Assembly: GCF_011397635.1 (NCBI RefSeq)
Contig: NC_064755.1
Location: forward strand, 20,071,282 to 20,135,281
Length of the DNA: 64,000 bases
Direction: 5' to 3'
Origin: Epinephelus fuscoguttatus
Taxonomy: Eukaryota > Chordata > Actinopteri > Perciformes > Serranidae
Shown: positions 32,301 to 47,300 of the stretch, in pieces
Layout: each line of letters starts with the position of its first letter
Position numbering within the stretch: the stretch's first letter is position 1
The notes under the pieces: model-generated
What the model saw: the letters and a program-made list of their open reading frames with translations, nothing else
Told to the model about the DNA's origin: nothing
The model's database searches: none
Made by a program: the position numbers and the translations under genes

Positions 32301-35300
32301 CCCGAAGGGCACTCCTAGTCAGGAAGAAACCCCTCTGGAGAATCTGCTCAGCAAGTGAGTTGCTCACATTCACACTACGGCCCTCATTTATGAAACAAAG
32401 GTATGACAGAAAACTGGGCGTACGGTCATTTCCACACAAAGCTCAGCATTTATCACTGTGGACACAAGCGGAGGCTACAATCAAAGCTCATGTCAGGTCT
32501 CCACTCATGTACAACAATGAGGATTGTCAAGAATCTTCATTCCTCATACAATGTAGCCACTGTCGCGATCTGTCAGTATGTTAGACGTAATGGTTGTGCA
32601 TTTTTGTGTTTCTTTGTAGCACAGTGACCAGGAAGCGTCAGAACACAATCCTGGTAAAGGTGCCTGGCCCTGAGGAGAGTCAGGAAGAACAGGAAAGTGG
32701 CTCAGAGGCCAGTGACACTGTTTCTAATGGTGGCCATTCCAGCGGTGTGCAAAATGGCCCAAATGTTACACTCATCACACTCAATTCAGAAGGTACGACT
32801 TCACACTGCTAATTTAGACACAGAAACAAACATATATATGCTATTGCTCTTGTCCTCTTGTCGTCATTGAGTAGAAATGCATATTTTGGCTTTACTGACA
32901 AATATTAACGATGAGGTCATTTTTTTAAGGACTAAGGATTCAGCACATTTGGGAGCAGTCTCTGCATTTACTTTGAAGCCTCACATTGTGGTAAATCCTG
33001 ATTAGTGCCATCATAGGTTGATCAGCAGCAAGAAAAACGACACTTTAACTGGTGTCAAAATCATATTTTTTAACCTTAGGCCATAGTCCTCCACTCAGGC
33101 AAACGAAATACAAGTCTCAAACTTCCAAATAGGGATAGACCGATATGGATTTTTTAGGGCCGATGCCGATTTTTTTTTCCCATCACCCTTAGCCGATGAC
33201 CGAGTATGGACTGCCGATTTTCTTGAGCCGATATTTGGGGCCGATACTGCTTTTGCTCCCTCAATTTACATCAGAAAAATGACACAATGATAACAAATAT
33301 TACAGGTCTCAAGTTTAAAATAAGAAACATTTATCGAACAGTAAAAAATACTAAAACAAGATGGAAAGTTGAGGTAGAACAGGTAGAATATTATTATTAT
33401 TATTATACATTCAAATAAAAAAAAGAGTTAAGTGCTCTTAAATCTTCCAGTAATGCCTTTATAAAATAAACAAATATTTAAGCTGAAGCATAAATAAAAT
33501 AACAACTACTGTACACAGTAGGATTCAACAGCTTTGTTCAACTTAACCACATACTTTCAAATGAAAAAAAGTGCCAGGGAAAAATAAATCCGCGAACCCA
33601 CGCGTGTATCGGCCGATGCCGATACAAGTAAAAAACTCAAATATCGCCCCAATATATCGGCCGGCCAGTGTATCGGTCTATCCTTACTTCCAAATGATAA
33701 ATGGTTTCATTTATGTCTTGCTTTTATTCAAAGCACTTAACAATTTTCCTGACACATATGAACTCACACACATGGCAGTGAGTGTGTGGCAGTGAACTAC
33801 CATGCAAGGTGCCAGTCAGACCATCAGGGTTTGTGGTTCAGTGCCTTGCCCACGGACACTCTGTGATTAGCTGACGACAGGCTCTATCTACCGTATTGTT
33901 AAGATTAGACTTATTCGACGTGGCGAAAGTGACCCTTTCAGATGGTCTCCATATTGAATGGAAAACAAAATGTGCTGATGTGTCATGATCATGTCCCTGT
34001 GGTTTTGTCACAGACTGTCCTGATTAATACTCTGACTGGTCATTCATGTTTTCAGTAGCTTTGCTCAGTGCCTCTTGCCGAGCCAGAGAACAAACAGTTC
34101 AAACAGTACGAAATGTGCAAGCCCTAAATGAAGTCCACATTGTTGTTGCTGTGTTGCTATTGGCTGTGATTGTTGGTTTAGTTATTTTTCAGACTTGGAA
34201 GTTCTTGGTTATCTTCAAAGGCAAACTATTATTCATTTATTTGCAGCTGTGGGTTACTGTGATAAAACTGTTAGTCAGCATGAGCTTCACGGTACCATGT
34301 GGTGTTCAGGCCAGTGTGTCTTGGGCTGTGTTTGTGTGTTTGTGCGGTGGATTTAACAGCTAACATACGCTTCGAGCAAACAGCCAAACCACATATTCTG
34401 CTTTTTAATAACTTTGATAATACGTTTTGTCCACAGTTCACCCACTCTCATTTACTGCCACATGGGTGTGCTATTGTATTACATGAAGTATCTCAGTGGC
34501 TCTCTACCAGTGTAGTATTTGACAACCTGTGACTCAACACAAGTACATGTCGTAGTGTATATATATGCTGCTTTTCTTCAGTAAAGGAAAGCAAGGTAGA
34601 ATTTACATACTGCCTGGCCTTTTAATATTAACAGACCACAGGTTTGCTGAAAGAGAGCTGTGTAACCATGTTTAAATAGCTGGTCCTTCTTGTATTCCCT
34701 TCAGATGATTATCCAGCGGGCACCTGGCTGGGAGATGAGAACAACCCAGAGATGCGAGTTCGTTGCCCAGTGTCTCCAGCTGACATGCTCCATATCACCA
34801 CAAACTGCCGCACAGCAGAGAAAATGGCACTGACACTGCTGGACTACCTGTTTCATCGAGAGGTCCAGGCCATGTCAAACCTCTCTGGCCAGGGAATACA
34901 CGGCAAGAAACAGCTGGACCCACTCATGATCTATGGCATTCGCTGTGAGTCCTTTTGCAATGACATTATAACCATCTGGTATTGACAGTTGTATCAGTTT
35001 CATACCACCTGCTTCGCTTTGTGATAGATTTCTTACAGTCAAGCTCACCAGATGTGGACTGTGGCTATGAGCCTGCTATTGGCTTGTGATTTAGCACCCC
35101 CACTGTTTTGACGAATAAGGCATGCCTGCTTTGTTGATTCGGTGAATTGCTGTAAAGATCAACGATAAATAAAACAACTTTCTAACGCACCTTGGAAAAG
35201 CCCAGACTACATCTTGCAGGACTCTCATGCCCAACGTTTATCCTTTTGCCCTGACCCTGATTTCACCAATGCACTGATTCTTTCCACTTCAACCGAGCTT

Positions 35301-38300
35301 ATGTGATATTGCCGTAATAATGTCCTGCAGGAGCCTCATACGACTAGCAAATCGTCTCTGGTTTATAATGGGTTCAGCGAGCTCCTCCAGAACTTAAGTA
35401 TAGGCCGGCTTCACCTTCAGGGCAATGATTATCAAATTGTTTGCCTTTTTTATCAGCCAAAGCGGAATCACACAGTTGACATATGTTTGAACTGTTTTTA
35501 GGTTTTTTTGGCGTTCTTTTGCAGAGAATTTTAATGACAGTGCTTGCCTCCCAACGTGCAAATATTCGACCAAAACAAGTTTCCCCCCGACACTATTTTG
35601 CAAGAGCACTTGTGCTGCATCCTGGGCTTAGCGCCACCCAACACAACTGTGATTCGTTTAAAACAATACAAACAAGCCAGAGTATTTTTGTCTTGTAACA
35701 GAATGTGCTTTTTGACATTTCTTTAGCACTGACAGCACTGAGGAAATCGGTCTGGCCACCAGAGACTAGATTTCTGACGAAGTGGAGGTAAACTTGGTTG
35801 TAAACGAGCAAGTTTACAAAAAAGAGCAGCTTTTTATGTACCATTTATTTATCGGCAAAATGGCCCACTAATAACTGCTAAGGCCATTTTTAGTACCCAT
35901 TATTTATCTCAAGATTATTGCATGATTTCTGTGTAGTTTTATCTATACTAACTAGTGCAGTGTCCAGTCCAAACATGAAAGTGGCGATTGCTTGCCGTAT
36001 GGCGGTGATCGAGATTTGCTCATCCAAACAACCTGGCTCTTGACACTGCACTTCTTTGGGTTCGGAGAAACGTTTAGATATGAATAATATTAAAAAATGT
36101 CCCTATTCTAAGTGATTGTGCCCTAAGAAAACGTACATAAGGCACCCAAAGAACCTAAAAAAATGCAGCTCAGTGCATTATTATTCATGAAACTATCCAG
36201 CATTTTATTGGAAGTGATGTGAAGATGTTAAATAAATTCAACTACATTGTTCTCACAATACCTTAACAGTTACTTTTTCTTTTACTACTGCCAATACTAA
36301 CATTCCAAGTTTGAGAAAGGGTGAAAAGTTGAGCTAGACAGAGTTTGCCTGGGGCCCCCACATCATCAAATGGCTCCTGGAAAAAAAACCCTCAAGATCA
36401 CGGCTTCTCATGGTCAGAAACATCAGTGAAATAAACTCAGCAGATGCGTCAATTTCCAAATAGGCGTATTAGTCGCTTGCTTTAACATAACCACAGCGGT
36501 TATAAAGTAGAGCGTGGATTTAAATGCCAAAGATACTTTGTCAGCGATAACATTATGTGTGTCTTACATAAGTCTGGCAAAGAAAAACACCCAAGCCATG
36601 GCTAGTCACGGTGAGAAACACAGGTGAGAAATGCTCAGCAACACATGCTAGGCTATCCGCAGAGCCCCGAAGCCCCACCCTCACTGCTGCACAAGGCGCT
36701 GTATACTTGTTTATTCAAAGTTTTTTAATATTCAATGTGTCGTGTGTCCAAAGTGCACCAAATTTGACACTACACGTCTTTGCGTCCCCAGCAATACACC
36801 TACCAAGTCTGAGGTAGATGGGATGAATGGCTCTCGAGATCCGTGAATGTCACCCACATACACTTATATACATACAGGCAGAGAATCCTTGCTTTATACT
36901 TAGATAAATCTCACTCAGTCTGGGTTTTAATCCGTGCCCTCTTACAGCAATAAATGAACTCTCTGAGACCTTCCCACATTTCATCTTCGTTTCATTACGA
37001 AGCGGCACCGAATTGAACACAGAAATAGACTGCAGTCTGTATTCCCAAGGCGAGTTACAACAACATGCATTCATCATTGCACACACGCATTAATGTGCAA
37101 CACATTTTATAACATACCAGGCTGTAAATGACAAGCACATGTCTGGTAAGAAAGTTCCTAATGGAGTCACCCTCAATTCAGTGAAGTCTTTGATTCCTGA
37201 TGAGGCACAGTCAGGACTATGAAGGTAGACAGATGGATATTTATGAGGGTCCTGTGGCTATATACTCTATTAATATGGTTCATATTGCAGTGTAAAGAGG
37301 GGCTCTGTTAACTTAAGCCTCTCCTTGTGAGTGCAGCTTGTGCCCCCTGCAGGAGGTTTTAGTAAGTATCCCCCATGGCACACATGAGTGCTTGTATACT
37401 TGGTTACCTGTATTTCCTCTCAGCAGTGTGGGTGTGTGTAGTTACATGCAGATTCGGCCTGACATAGAGGTATGCAGAAGCTGGAGCATGGCCAGGTGAC
37501 TTTTGGGTGACTCATGCTGCCTGCGTTAAAAAAAAAAAAAAAAGGAAAAGGAATGAAGGAGCAAGTGCCCTGCCTGCCTGTACAGGACCCATCAGGTGTG
37601 AAAGGGCTGCCATACACTGCTATGCCACTATCCGCAGATGCCCCTCAGCTCCCCCACTTGTCTCATTCTCTGCCCTCAGGCTGTGGCTTCGTTGCTAATT
37701 TATGTAGAAATGAGCTGTCAAGCGGCTCACCCTCTTCTAAACAGTTCATAACACTGAGGCAGACAGCCACTAAATACAGCTGCGCCCCCCTCACACCTGC
37801 TCATATCTCTGCGGAGGAAGAGACGGGGGACAGTCACGTGCCTGTATTACCACTTCTTGTCAGAGGGTAAGTGGAGCGGAAGTAAACAGAATCAGGACAA
37901 GTGTTTACTTCTATTTTCATAAACGTGCACATTGATTGCAGATGAAGTGGCCCCATTACAAACGCCTTGTCCTATAGTCAGTCAGACAGGTTAATTATGT
38001 CCACCATTTAAGTGTTCTACTGCAGCAATCTGTTTTCTTTTGCTGTTACAGTTGGTGTTAAATCTCCCTCGCTTTTTGCATGCCTCAGGTATTTATGCAA
38101 AGACTGTATGCAGGCTTTAGGACTGCGTGCTGACATTGTTATGAGTTTTGGATAAATTGTACCAATAAGCCTGCTATACACATATTTCATACCAACATCA
38201 AACCTTCAGATTTCAGTTTAAAACACCTACAGGATGTGAAGCTGACATCGCCAGCCTGTTATATTCTTGCAAGTGAATTATCCTGGCTGCTATGTCTTAT

Positions 38301-41300
38301 ATTGCTGCTGATATTGCCTTCGAATTTACGTAGGTGATGGCAAGGACCACTTGCTATTTTCCTCCACTAAAGCTCAGGCAAAAGCTTTAGCTTCCAACAC
38401 TACTGGACCAGATAGGAGGAGGCAAATTACTGGAGGGAGCAACAGAACATTTGGAAACAGAAAAGAAAATCGCCTCGGGATGAATCAGTTTTGAGATACG
38501 ATTCACCCTTTCACAACCAACTCAGTAATATTTGATTATTTATACAGTGTGTGATGACCTTTGACCTCTCTGTGTCCCCCACAGGCCACTTGTTCCACAA
38601 ATTTGGCATCACTGAGTCAGACTGGTACCGCATTAAGCAAAGCATCGATTCAAAGTGTCGCACCGCCTGGAGGCGCAAGCAGCGTGGCCAGAGCCTGGCT
38701 GTCAAGAGCTTCTCCAAACGCACACCTCGCAGTACATCCACGGGTAAAGTACAGATTATTATGAGGGGGCTGTTGAACATCTGTGCATCACGACCATGGC
38801 ACATGCTTTGTAGGATGTTGTCTTGTTTGGATGTGTGTGTGTGTGTGTGTGTGTGTTGTTTACATGTAGAGACATTGCTGAACACAGTAACTCAAGATAA
38901 ATACATAACAGCGACTTTGTGTTTACACCCCACGCACCCCTGAGGGTGAGGGCTGGAGTTAAATGCTTGTCCACTTTGCTGCACTAATATGCATAGCCAG
39001 AAGACAAGACAGTGACACAATGAAAGAGAGACACAGCAACAGTGTCAGGGAGACAGAGAAAAGGAATTTTGAATCCATAAAGAATATGATGTGTAGTTCT
39101 CAAAACTTAGATGACCTCTGTTTTTCAATGGTACTTGTAAGAACATTTACATTTGGTTATTTACTGTGCATCACTCTCCACAAACATATCTGAAAAATTT
39201 AACAGAGAACAGACTGGCCAGGAAGTATGGCAAACTAATATGACAAAAATAAAAATAATATATATATTAAGATTGGAGTAAATTCCAAAAAAAAATCACA
39301 TCTAAGTCAACCATTTCAGCCTGTGAATCTTTGTGTTTAAGAAATCCAAGTAGTGTAGAACCTTTTTGACACCTTTCTTGTGAAATGCTTTGGGAGTGAG
39401 CACATTAACATTTATCTCTACGGCCTGAGAAAACTAAAACCTACCTGGCTCCACTTTCATAAGTCTCTATCAGCTGATAACGTTGCTATGTTTCCGCGGT
39501 TGTTTTTTAATCAAACAAGGTGGAAAGTTGTGAGAATCAGCCGCAGACATGGAACAAGAGACATCTGCTGCTTGTTCTTTTGCAGGCCAGTGACACCACC
39601 ACTGGTTTTCAGTTTGGATTGGAATCAGTTGGACGGCATTTTACATTAGTTAGCTCTTAGTTATGTGACTAATTCAAGTAAACACTTGGATCTTTGAATT
39701 TGAACTGGTGCTCAAATCAATTTGAAAGCAATATCATCTTGATAGTGAAAGCTTTTTTAGAGTTTCCCACAGGTCTGAAATATACATAGGGTGGTAGCTG
39801 ACGAAAAAGGTCTAATACATGTGACAAACAACAAATATGTGTGACCTTTAACACAATATCTTGATTTATTGAATATTTCTATTAGTTTCATATGTATTGC
39901 ATCATTATGCTCTTATCTAGGGCTTATCTTTATCATCTCTCTGTCTCTGTCTGTCTGCTCATGTGTGTTTGTGTGTCTGCTCATCTCTCGTGCTCTGTTT
40001 TTAGACACACTGACAAATAAGTGGGATAAAGAAGGTTATGTAATTTAAAAAAAGAACAAAAATCAATCACAAACTAGGCTATGTCTTATAAATATTGTGG
40101 ATGAGCAGATTTAGCATTTTTTATCGTATATCATAATCACATAATTTAAATGATATATTATTTTTAATATATTCCCTTGTCTGTTTTGCTCGCAGAGGAA
40201 ACAGACCAGATGCCAAAACTATTGCTACAGATTGCAAACTGGTGTTGTGTGTGTTGTGCTGGAGACTGTTTACCCATCGATATGTGTTTCCCCCTAATTA
40301 AATCTGAGTAACCATGGAAGGGGGACGCTATGGGAAGCATCATTTTTATAGGAGGAAAACATTATTAGATGGGAGAAGGGATTTTGACACAACATTGGCA
40401 CTTCAGGGTGCTTCTGCCTCGGCCGCAGTAGCAGAGCAAACAGGTGTGGGAGGGGCAGAGAGAGGAGACTTTGGTGGGCGTTAATATACCTGGGTGGTCT
40501 GGCCAAGTAAAGTATGTGTGAGTTATTCAGTTGGTAAGTTCTGAAATGACCAGTGACCTCCCAAGTCTTGTAAGCACGGTTAGCGGCTAACGAGGCAGAC
40601 TTGCCGGCAGTGTATCAGAGCAGAGAACACTTGCTTATTTTTTCTCCATTTAAAAAAAATATATATTCTTGACGATTTTTGTAATCATTCAAATTTGGCT
40701 GGGTGTTTAATAAACCATTTTTATTTGGTGTGACAATCATATTTATTTTTGCTTTGCCCAGACTCTCAAGTTCTCCCTTTCTCTCTCAGTGCCTGTTTTA
40801 TTACTTTCATGCAGGAAAACGACTGTACTCAAATACTCCACAAACACAGTCACACACAGTAAACTCATAGAAGCATTATTTCATCGCCTATATCAAAGCT
40901 ATTTAGGACCTGAACCCAAATGCAGATACAGTGTGTATTGCTGCAGATGGTTGTAATCTGCACACAATGCCTGCTGTCCTTCCCTCCCTGTGAGCCGTCA
41001 CCTCTCACCTCTGACCAGGGAAAAGAGAGACTGCAGGGGAAACCCAAATATCCTGTGAGCACACACTAGGGGTGAATTGCCAGGCCCTTCCTCTTTAGGC
41101 CACACACACCCCCAGAGTGTACAACACAAATACTAGTTCAGAAGGTACATGCACAAACATGCAAAGACACACACCAAACAATCATTCCTCCCTTAATCAG
41201 ATTACATGTTAATGGACCGGAAAGAGGCAATTCTTCTGCTTTTAAAACCATTATTTATCAGTGAACCAGCACGGAGAGCTCAGACCAAAACTGTAGTTTT

Positions 41301-44300
41301 CACAAGCCACCTGGCTCTTGCTTCCTCATCTGGCAAACAAAAGTACTGAGGATTATTTACATAATAGAGTACATAACAGTAATAACGAAAGATGGGATAC
41401 AGGCATACGTTTCAAAGCAGCATGACACAAAACAGAACATTTGAGGTGAAAGTGATATGCGCTGTATGTTTTATATTGTTTAAAGCTGCATTCCTTTCTT
41501 TATGCTCAGAAAAAAAGTGGTCAGACTGCCTTTCTCTGTGCCGTTAATGTCTGTTACAGGAAATGACCTCACATTTTTTCAGTCCTCATTTCTCCCAAAT
41601 GGTCTTTTTATTGCTGCACAGTTTGATGTCTGATATGAGAAGGTGTGATTTTTGTTTATTTTGTGGCCTTTAGTGCAGACTCCACTGTTGCTATGTGCTC
41701 TGCTATCTTTGATTACTGACACGGTCTTGATGTCAGGTCCACACAAGGGTTTCTGACTACTGCTGTGATGGCGGGTGTTTAGACTGAGGCCTGGAGTTTG
41801 TGTTTGGCTGCTTGACCCGGAGTGTGTTTGGATGGCTAGCTGGAGAGTCCTTGTTGTGTATTAAGGCGTTTGATAAAGTATAAACACAGCATCATCCAGC
41901 AGATGGTCTGAAAATCTGCCAGTTTTTTTTTTTTTTTTTTTTAAATAAGAGGTTACTCAGGCCCTCTGCGTGATGTGTGGGTGTGTGTCAGTTTATGTGT
42001 CTGTGTCTTAGAGACGTCAACCTTATTTCCTATGTGTGAATCATTTGCACTGTATTCCTGACCACCACACACATGAGCACACCACTGACCATACTGCTTG
42101 TCCTCTTACGCAGAGGGAGGCATGGCAGAAGAAACGGCTCACATTGAGACCGCCACCCAGCAGACCTTGCACTACACACTGGCCAATCAACAAGTCCAGT
42201 TTCACCGTATTGGCGAGGATGGACAAGTTCAGGTGGTGAGTGTCGCACGTTTCAACCCTCAATCTTTTTCTGAATCCATGGGCAAGTATTTTCATTTATG
42301 GGCAAAGTACACAACAAAGCATTCTCTGACAGCGAAGTTCTTCAGATGGTAAGCAACACTGAGTACCTGCTTGGATCCACAGGTCCTCACCGCGCTCCTC
42401 ATATGAATAGACATCTAAACGCCAGGTGCACTGTGTGAAAACAGCCTTTGTGCACTCCTTAGCTTATCTTAAAACTAAACGTAAAATTACCTGATGCCTC
42501 CAGTCTTACGCAGATGCTCTGCCATTATGTCCTTATAACTATTTAGAAAACACTTACATAATTCAGGGAACTCAAAAACAGCAAGAATCAGACTCAAAAC
42601 TTGAATTGAACTCTCTCACATTTGAACTGTCAGTGGGCAGGTGTGTGCATGAGACAAGCATGACCATGACAGGTTTACCGGGCTGCACCTGGTTGACACT
42701 CCAGCTGTCAGATTCCCTGCCTCTCCCTACCTGCTTGCTCGCCTCTCACTGAAAATGAATTACTATCAATTGCTTCACGTCTGACAAGACCGTAAGAGTA
42801 CAAGACTTCATTCTCATTTCTCACACAATATTTATCAGATGTATAACGTACAATTAGCCTCCTTTTTGTTCCTCGCTGCTGCCATATGAGGTTCCCATAG
42901 CAGGGTTTGTAGTGCAGAGGGACAGATCAGTCCACCCACCACAGTGACACATACAGCAGAAAAATAGTGCAGCTTATGTCAATGAAGGCGTTACCCAATG
43001 CGTAGGGACTGAATGACCTTGTACAGCTGCTACGGCCAAAGGTCACAGTCAGGCCCACTACAGCGTCATGGGTGGGCTGACAGGGAGGAAGTGACTCTAT
43101 CTCTCATATCTTGTCTTCTCTGGGCCCTGAAATCACCCCAAATAGCTACTTTTAACAAGTAAGGAGCTGCTTGATTGAACTCTGTGGCCTGATGAAGGTC
43201 TTACAGAAATCCAAGTTTTGAAGTATACTGTAGAGTTGATCAAATGGATTAAATCCCCTGTATTAGTTCAAGGTTTATCACTGAGGCTACAGTTATTAAT
43301 TGAGTGAGAGCAGCTTTGGCCCAGTCTTGTTTACATGTTGTAACAGCCGGTGACAGATAAACACAAGCTGTGAGACAGTGTTTGTTATGAGGGGTTTCGC
43401 ATGAGGAAATTAATACAGTGTTCTCTTGTAAGTGCTACAAGTACATGTGTGTGAGTTGCAAAGTCAGCGCTACCAACTGACTGATGTGATTATGCTACAT
43501 GAGCATTAGAGGTAATTTTCACTCTGCTGCGAGGCTCCACCTCCTCTCATTGGTGCACCCACCGTATGTAATGACGGTGCTACAAAGCTACCTCATAATT
43601 TACAGTGTTTGAGTATTTCTGTTGTTAATAGGTTGCTACGTGATGCATGGGTCTGGACACACTGATGATAGGTGGCTCGCCTGAGAAACGAACAGGCATA
43701 AAAGATGGAGGGCGGACAGGCAGGAAGTGAAGTTAGGGAGAAGGTGGAAGAGTGGGAGAGGACGATTCTCAGGAGCTCAGTGTGCAGTTATTACCCTCCC
43801 AACGCTCTGCGGAGTATTAAAGGGTGCAGCTGAGCCTGAAATTTATGAGCGCTGCTAATACAGCAGAGGAAATCAAGTATACTTAGCGGCTGTGATTCAG
43901 TGCTGTGACAGTCGTCTGATAATTACTAAACAAAATTTGTTGCCAGATTACACGTACCACACAAGGGCTGCCTGTTAATGATTTTTAATCACATTCTGTA
44001 CATGGCAGCTAAAATAAAGCTCAAAGGATTGAGTCACTGTGTTTCAAGTTTGTCTTAAAACAGTGTTCATATGCCCATGTACACACTGAAACAGGTTTTG
44101 CTTGCTGTAATCATTCCTCCAGTTGATACGAGCCATCGAGCGATCCATTCCTGTCCCTTCCTTCTGTGATTTCAATGTAACTGATTTTTTTTTTTTGTTA
44201 CTGTTCTTCCACTGCAGCCCAAGAAGGAAACTCTGTCAGTGGAAAAACAAAGAAGACTAAAAAGCCTCACTGTTGGAATGAATCCAGTTGATTTATTTAA

Positions 44301-47300
44301 TTCAGACTACTGAAGCCTCACATAAGCCTTTGAATGCATTTTTGCACAAAATGAGGACTGTGGATTTTGATCCCCATCCCTTGTATCAAATGTGCTTTAG
44401 CTTTTCTTGATTTCTTGATCACATTCATGTAATTGCTCCAGCTCAAGCTGGTTCTCATCCTTCGTCTGTGTCTCCCAGATTCCACAGGGTCAGCTGCATA
44501 TCGCCCAGGTGCCACAAGGAGAAGAGGTGCAGATCACACAGGACAGCGAGGCAAGTGTGTTAGTGTGTGTTTTTGTGAGAATGAGAAAGGGAAAAGAGAA
44601 ACAATCAGCCACTCCCTGTTTTTGAGTCATTCTTCCTGGTATATTGAATTTCTTAGCAATGTCATTGGTTAGGAGAATTTGTCTCCAGACAGTAAATAAC
44701 TATTACAGTGAACTCATGCTTGAGAAAGAAGTGGCTGACTGGGAAGGAAAATAATGTTGTCTACTTTTGTGTGGGAATGTCAGTATGTTGTGTTGGTAAC
44801 ATGGTTTTTAATTTGGTCCACTTCGGGCTAGCTGATGACTTGCAGTATTTGACTGGCTATTTGAAATAATCGTGGTAACCCATGATCACCCTCAGACATA
44901 TGGCAGTTTCATGACCTTACAGACACAAAGACACATTATTTTTATTTATTTAGTGAAGAGTGGACTGTTTATTAAGCTGTTTTTTTAGAACAGTAGTCAA
45001 CAATCACACAAATTGTGGCAGAAGTAAAGAGTTAAGTCTGTTATACATTATTTGGGTCAATAATGAGAACTGTTGTCCAGCGCATCACTTTACAAAGCTA
45101 CATTTCCCTTTTGATGAGGCTCTCTGTCATGTTGAAAGCTCGCCAAGTGTTTCTTCAGAAAATTAGGGTTGATCCTCCTTCGGCTCAGTGGAAGAAAAAT
45201 TATTCTAATTTTTAGTTACACCCATTTTCCAATGATTGATCAAGTTCGTGATTGCACAACTCACATTTTGGAGACTAGGTTACTTCTAAGAGAAAAGGAG
45301 GAGCCATGTAACGGAGCAAGCTGTTATTTTTCACCTGTCAAATAAGTTTAAGAGTCATTAAACATGTGTCTTCTGAGCCCTGTATGTTTGTGTTTGCCCG
45401 TGCAAATAGCCATCCCAGTGAAGCTTAATGCACCCGAGTAATACCTGACAACATTTAAGTCATTAGTGAGTTTTAGCAAAAGCAGATGTTCTGTAATGTT
45501 TATATATCCGCCTGCTTTTGCATGGGGTTATGGCTTTTGTTTCCTCATAATGCCCAGATGTCTCATGTCCCCCCACCAGACATCCACTCTGCATGCACAC
45601 ACAGCATTTGCCTGCCAGTTAAAATCAAAATCTAACTCCAAACCACACCGACTGCAGAAGAGGAATTTCCACATCAGCATCATTGTCGGTGATTTTTTCG
45701 AGGATGTGGAAGAGAGATTTATTTCAAGGCGCCAGTCTATGTACACACATACACATCTAATCACATACTGTATATGATATGTGCCACGCATGCATGACAG
45801 CTTGACATTTATGCAAAAGCAATTGACACCTTGACCAAGTGTTTTTCTCATTTCCTGTTCAGTTGTGCTAAAGGACACTCAGAGGAAGAAATGCACGATT
45901 GAGTGAGAGAGACGGAGTGAATTGGAGGCAGAAAAGCTCTAAAGCCTTTCCTGCTCTTTGTGGCTGAGCCCAGATTTTTTTTCCTCCCCTCCCCTTCCTA
46001 TTCCATGATATTGTTTGTTTTTTGGAGTTCAAAGCTTAGCAACAAAATCCCACTTCTCCCAACTGCCACTCAGAGAATATGTTTTCATTAGGAACGGGCC
46101 CCTTTCATCAAAGACATTGGTTTTAGCGTGCTTGAAAAGGAAATGAGCTGTTTGAGAGATTACACCGCTCTCTGGCCATATGGCAGCTCAGACAGCATTT
46201 GATATATACATGAAATACAATTAGCAGGAGAAAACAACTGAACGTTGAGGGCCGGCTAAATATGGCTTATATGATGTCCTCTCTTATGTGGTCTCGTAAA
46301 CATCACTGTGGGTGTTCAGAGACTTTATGATGGTCATTGTATCTCGATGAGACTGCGATGGGCTCGCGCCTTTGCAAATGGCTTTCGTTTCTGTTTTTGT
46401 TTACAAGAGCCTTGATGTAGCCAGAAATGACACAATCGCTGACAGATATACAAGGACATTGCCTCCACCGCTTACTCTTATGTCATCGTGCATAAAAACT
46501 CCTCAGTTCTGATACTTAACAGATATTGTTGCTATCATGCTGTCACTCCTCATTGATCACCAGAGTTCAGTTTAGCATTATGCAATGGCTTGAATCACGC
46601 AGGTTAATAAATGGGCAAGATGTATCGTTTTAATGGCTTCATGTTTGCTGGTTATAACAGCTTAATAAGTGTGTGTGTAGAATATGGCATCAGGCTTTTG
46701 ACATAACATGTCACTTCTATATTTCAGGGAAATCTCCAGATCCACCAGGTGCATGTTGGTCAGGATGGACAGGTAAGAACTAAATGGGAATAAGCTCATT
46801 AAGCCACGCTGTAGATGATAAACCATATATTTGCGTCACTGCTTAAAAAACAAAAGCTGGGTAACAGTCATGGTGGATATGCTGGGTTTTGTGTTAAGCT
46901 TTAAGATAAGATGAGATCGGTTAAGATAAGAAACTTTATTGTCTCAAAGGAAATTTGTCTTTTGCATGACATGCAATATGTTACAAGACATACCACAGGA
47001 CAAACAATATACAGTGGACAGCAAGTTATCACATGAATTAGCATGTTTTCGTTTCATTTGTCAAAGGTGTTTTGGAGGGATGCAAGTTCTTTCATCCTGG
47101 TCACTTTCATTCATAGTTTTACCAATTTGCAAGTTTTGTTTTTAGCTGGACTGTTAGTGTACCATACCATGATGCCAAGCCGTATCTAATAATATATCTA
47201 TCAAGCACTGCATTGATCTCTGTACCTACACCAAACAATCTCAATCTTTATGTAGTGGTCCTCATCAGATCTTTCACAAGTGATCCATGTGTCTGATGAC

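Larger units (their letters stand above)
32793..34704 (+). other. banp: banp intron between coding exons 5 and 6
   Basis: Contains a hAT-type element (33130-33686) and a worn SINE (33713-33890). The remaining sequence, including an open frame at 34046-34363, shows no splice-consistent coding exon. Confidence 0.6.

Noticed and set aside
34046..34363. 105-codon plus-strand frame in a banp intron
   Set aside because: Hydrophobic by composition, no splice borders in phase, no similarity to BANP.
40199..40244. Exon-like segment in a banp intron (TTTTGCTCGCAG acceptor, frame EETDQMPKLLLQ)
   Set aside because: The only plausible donor gives 46 nt, which breaks the phase needed by the next exon, and the peptide has no similarity to BANP.
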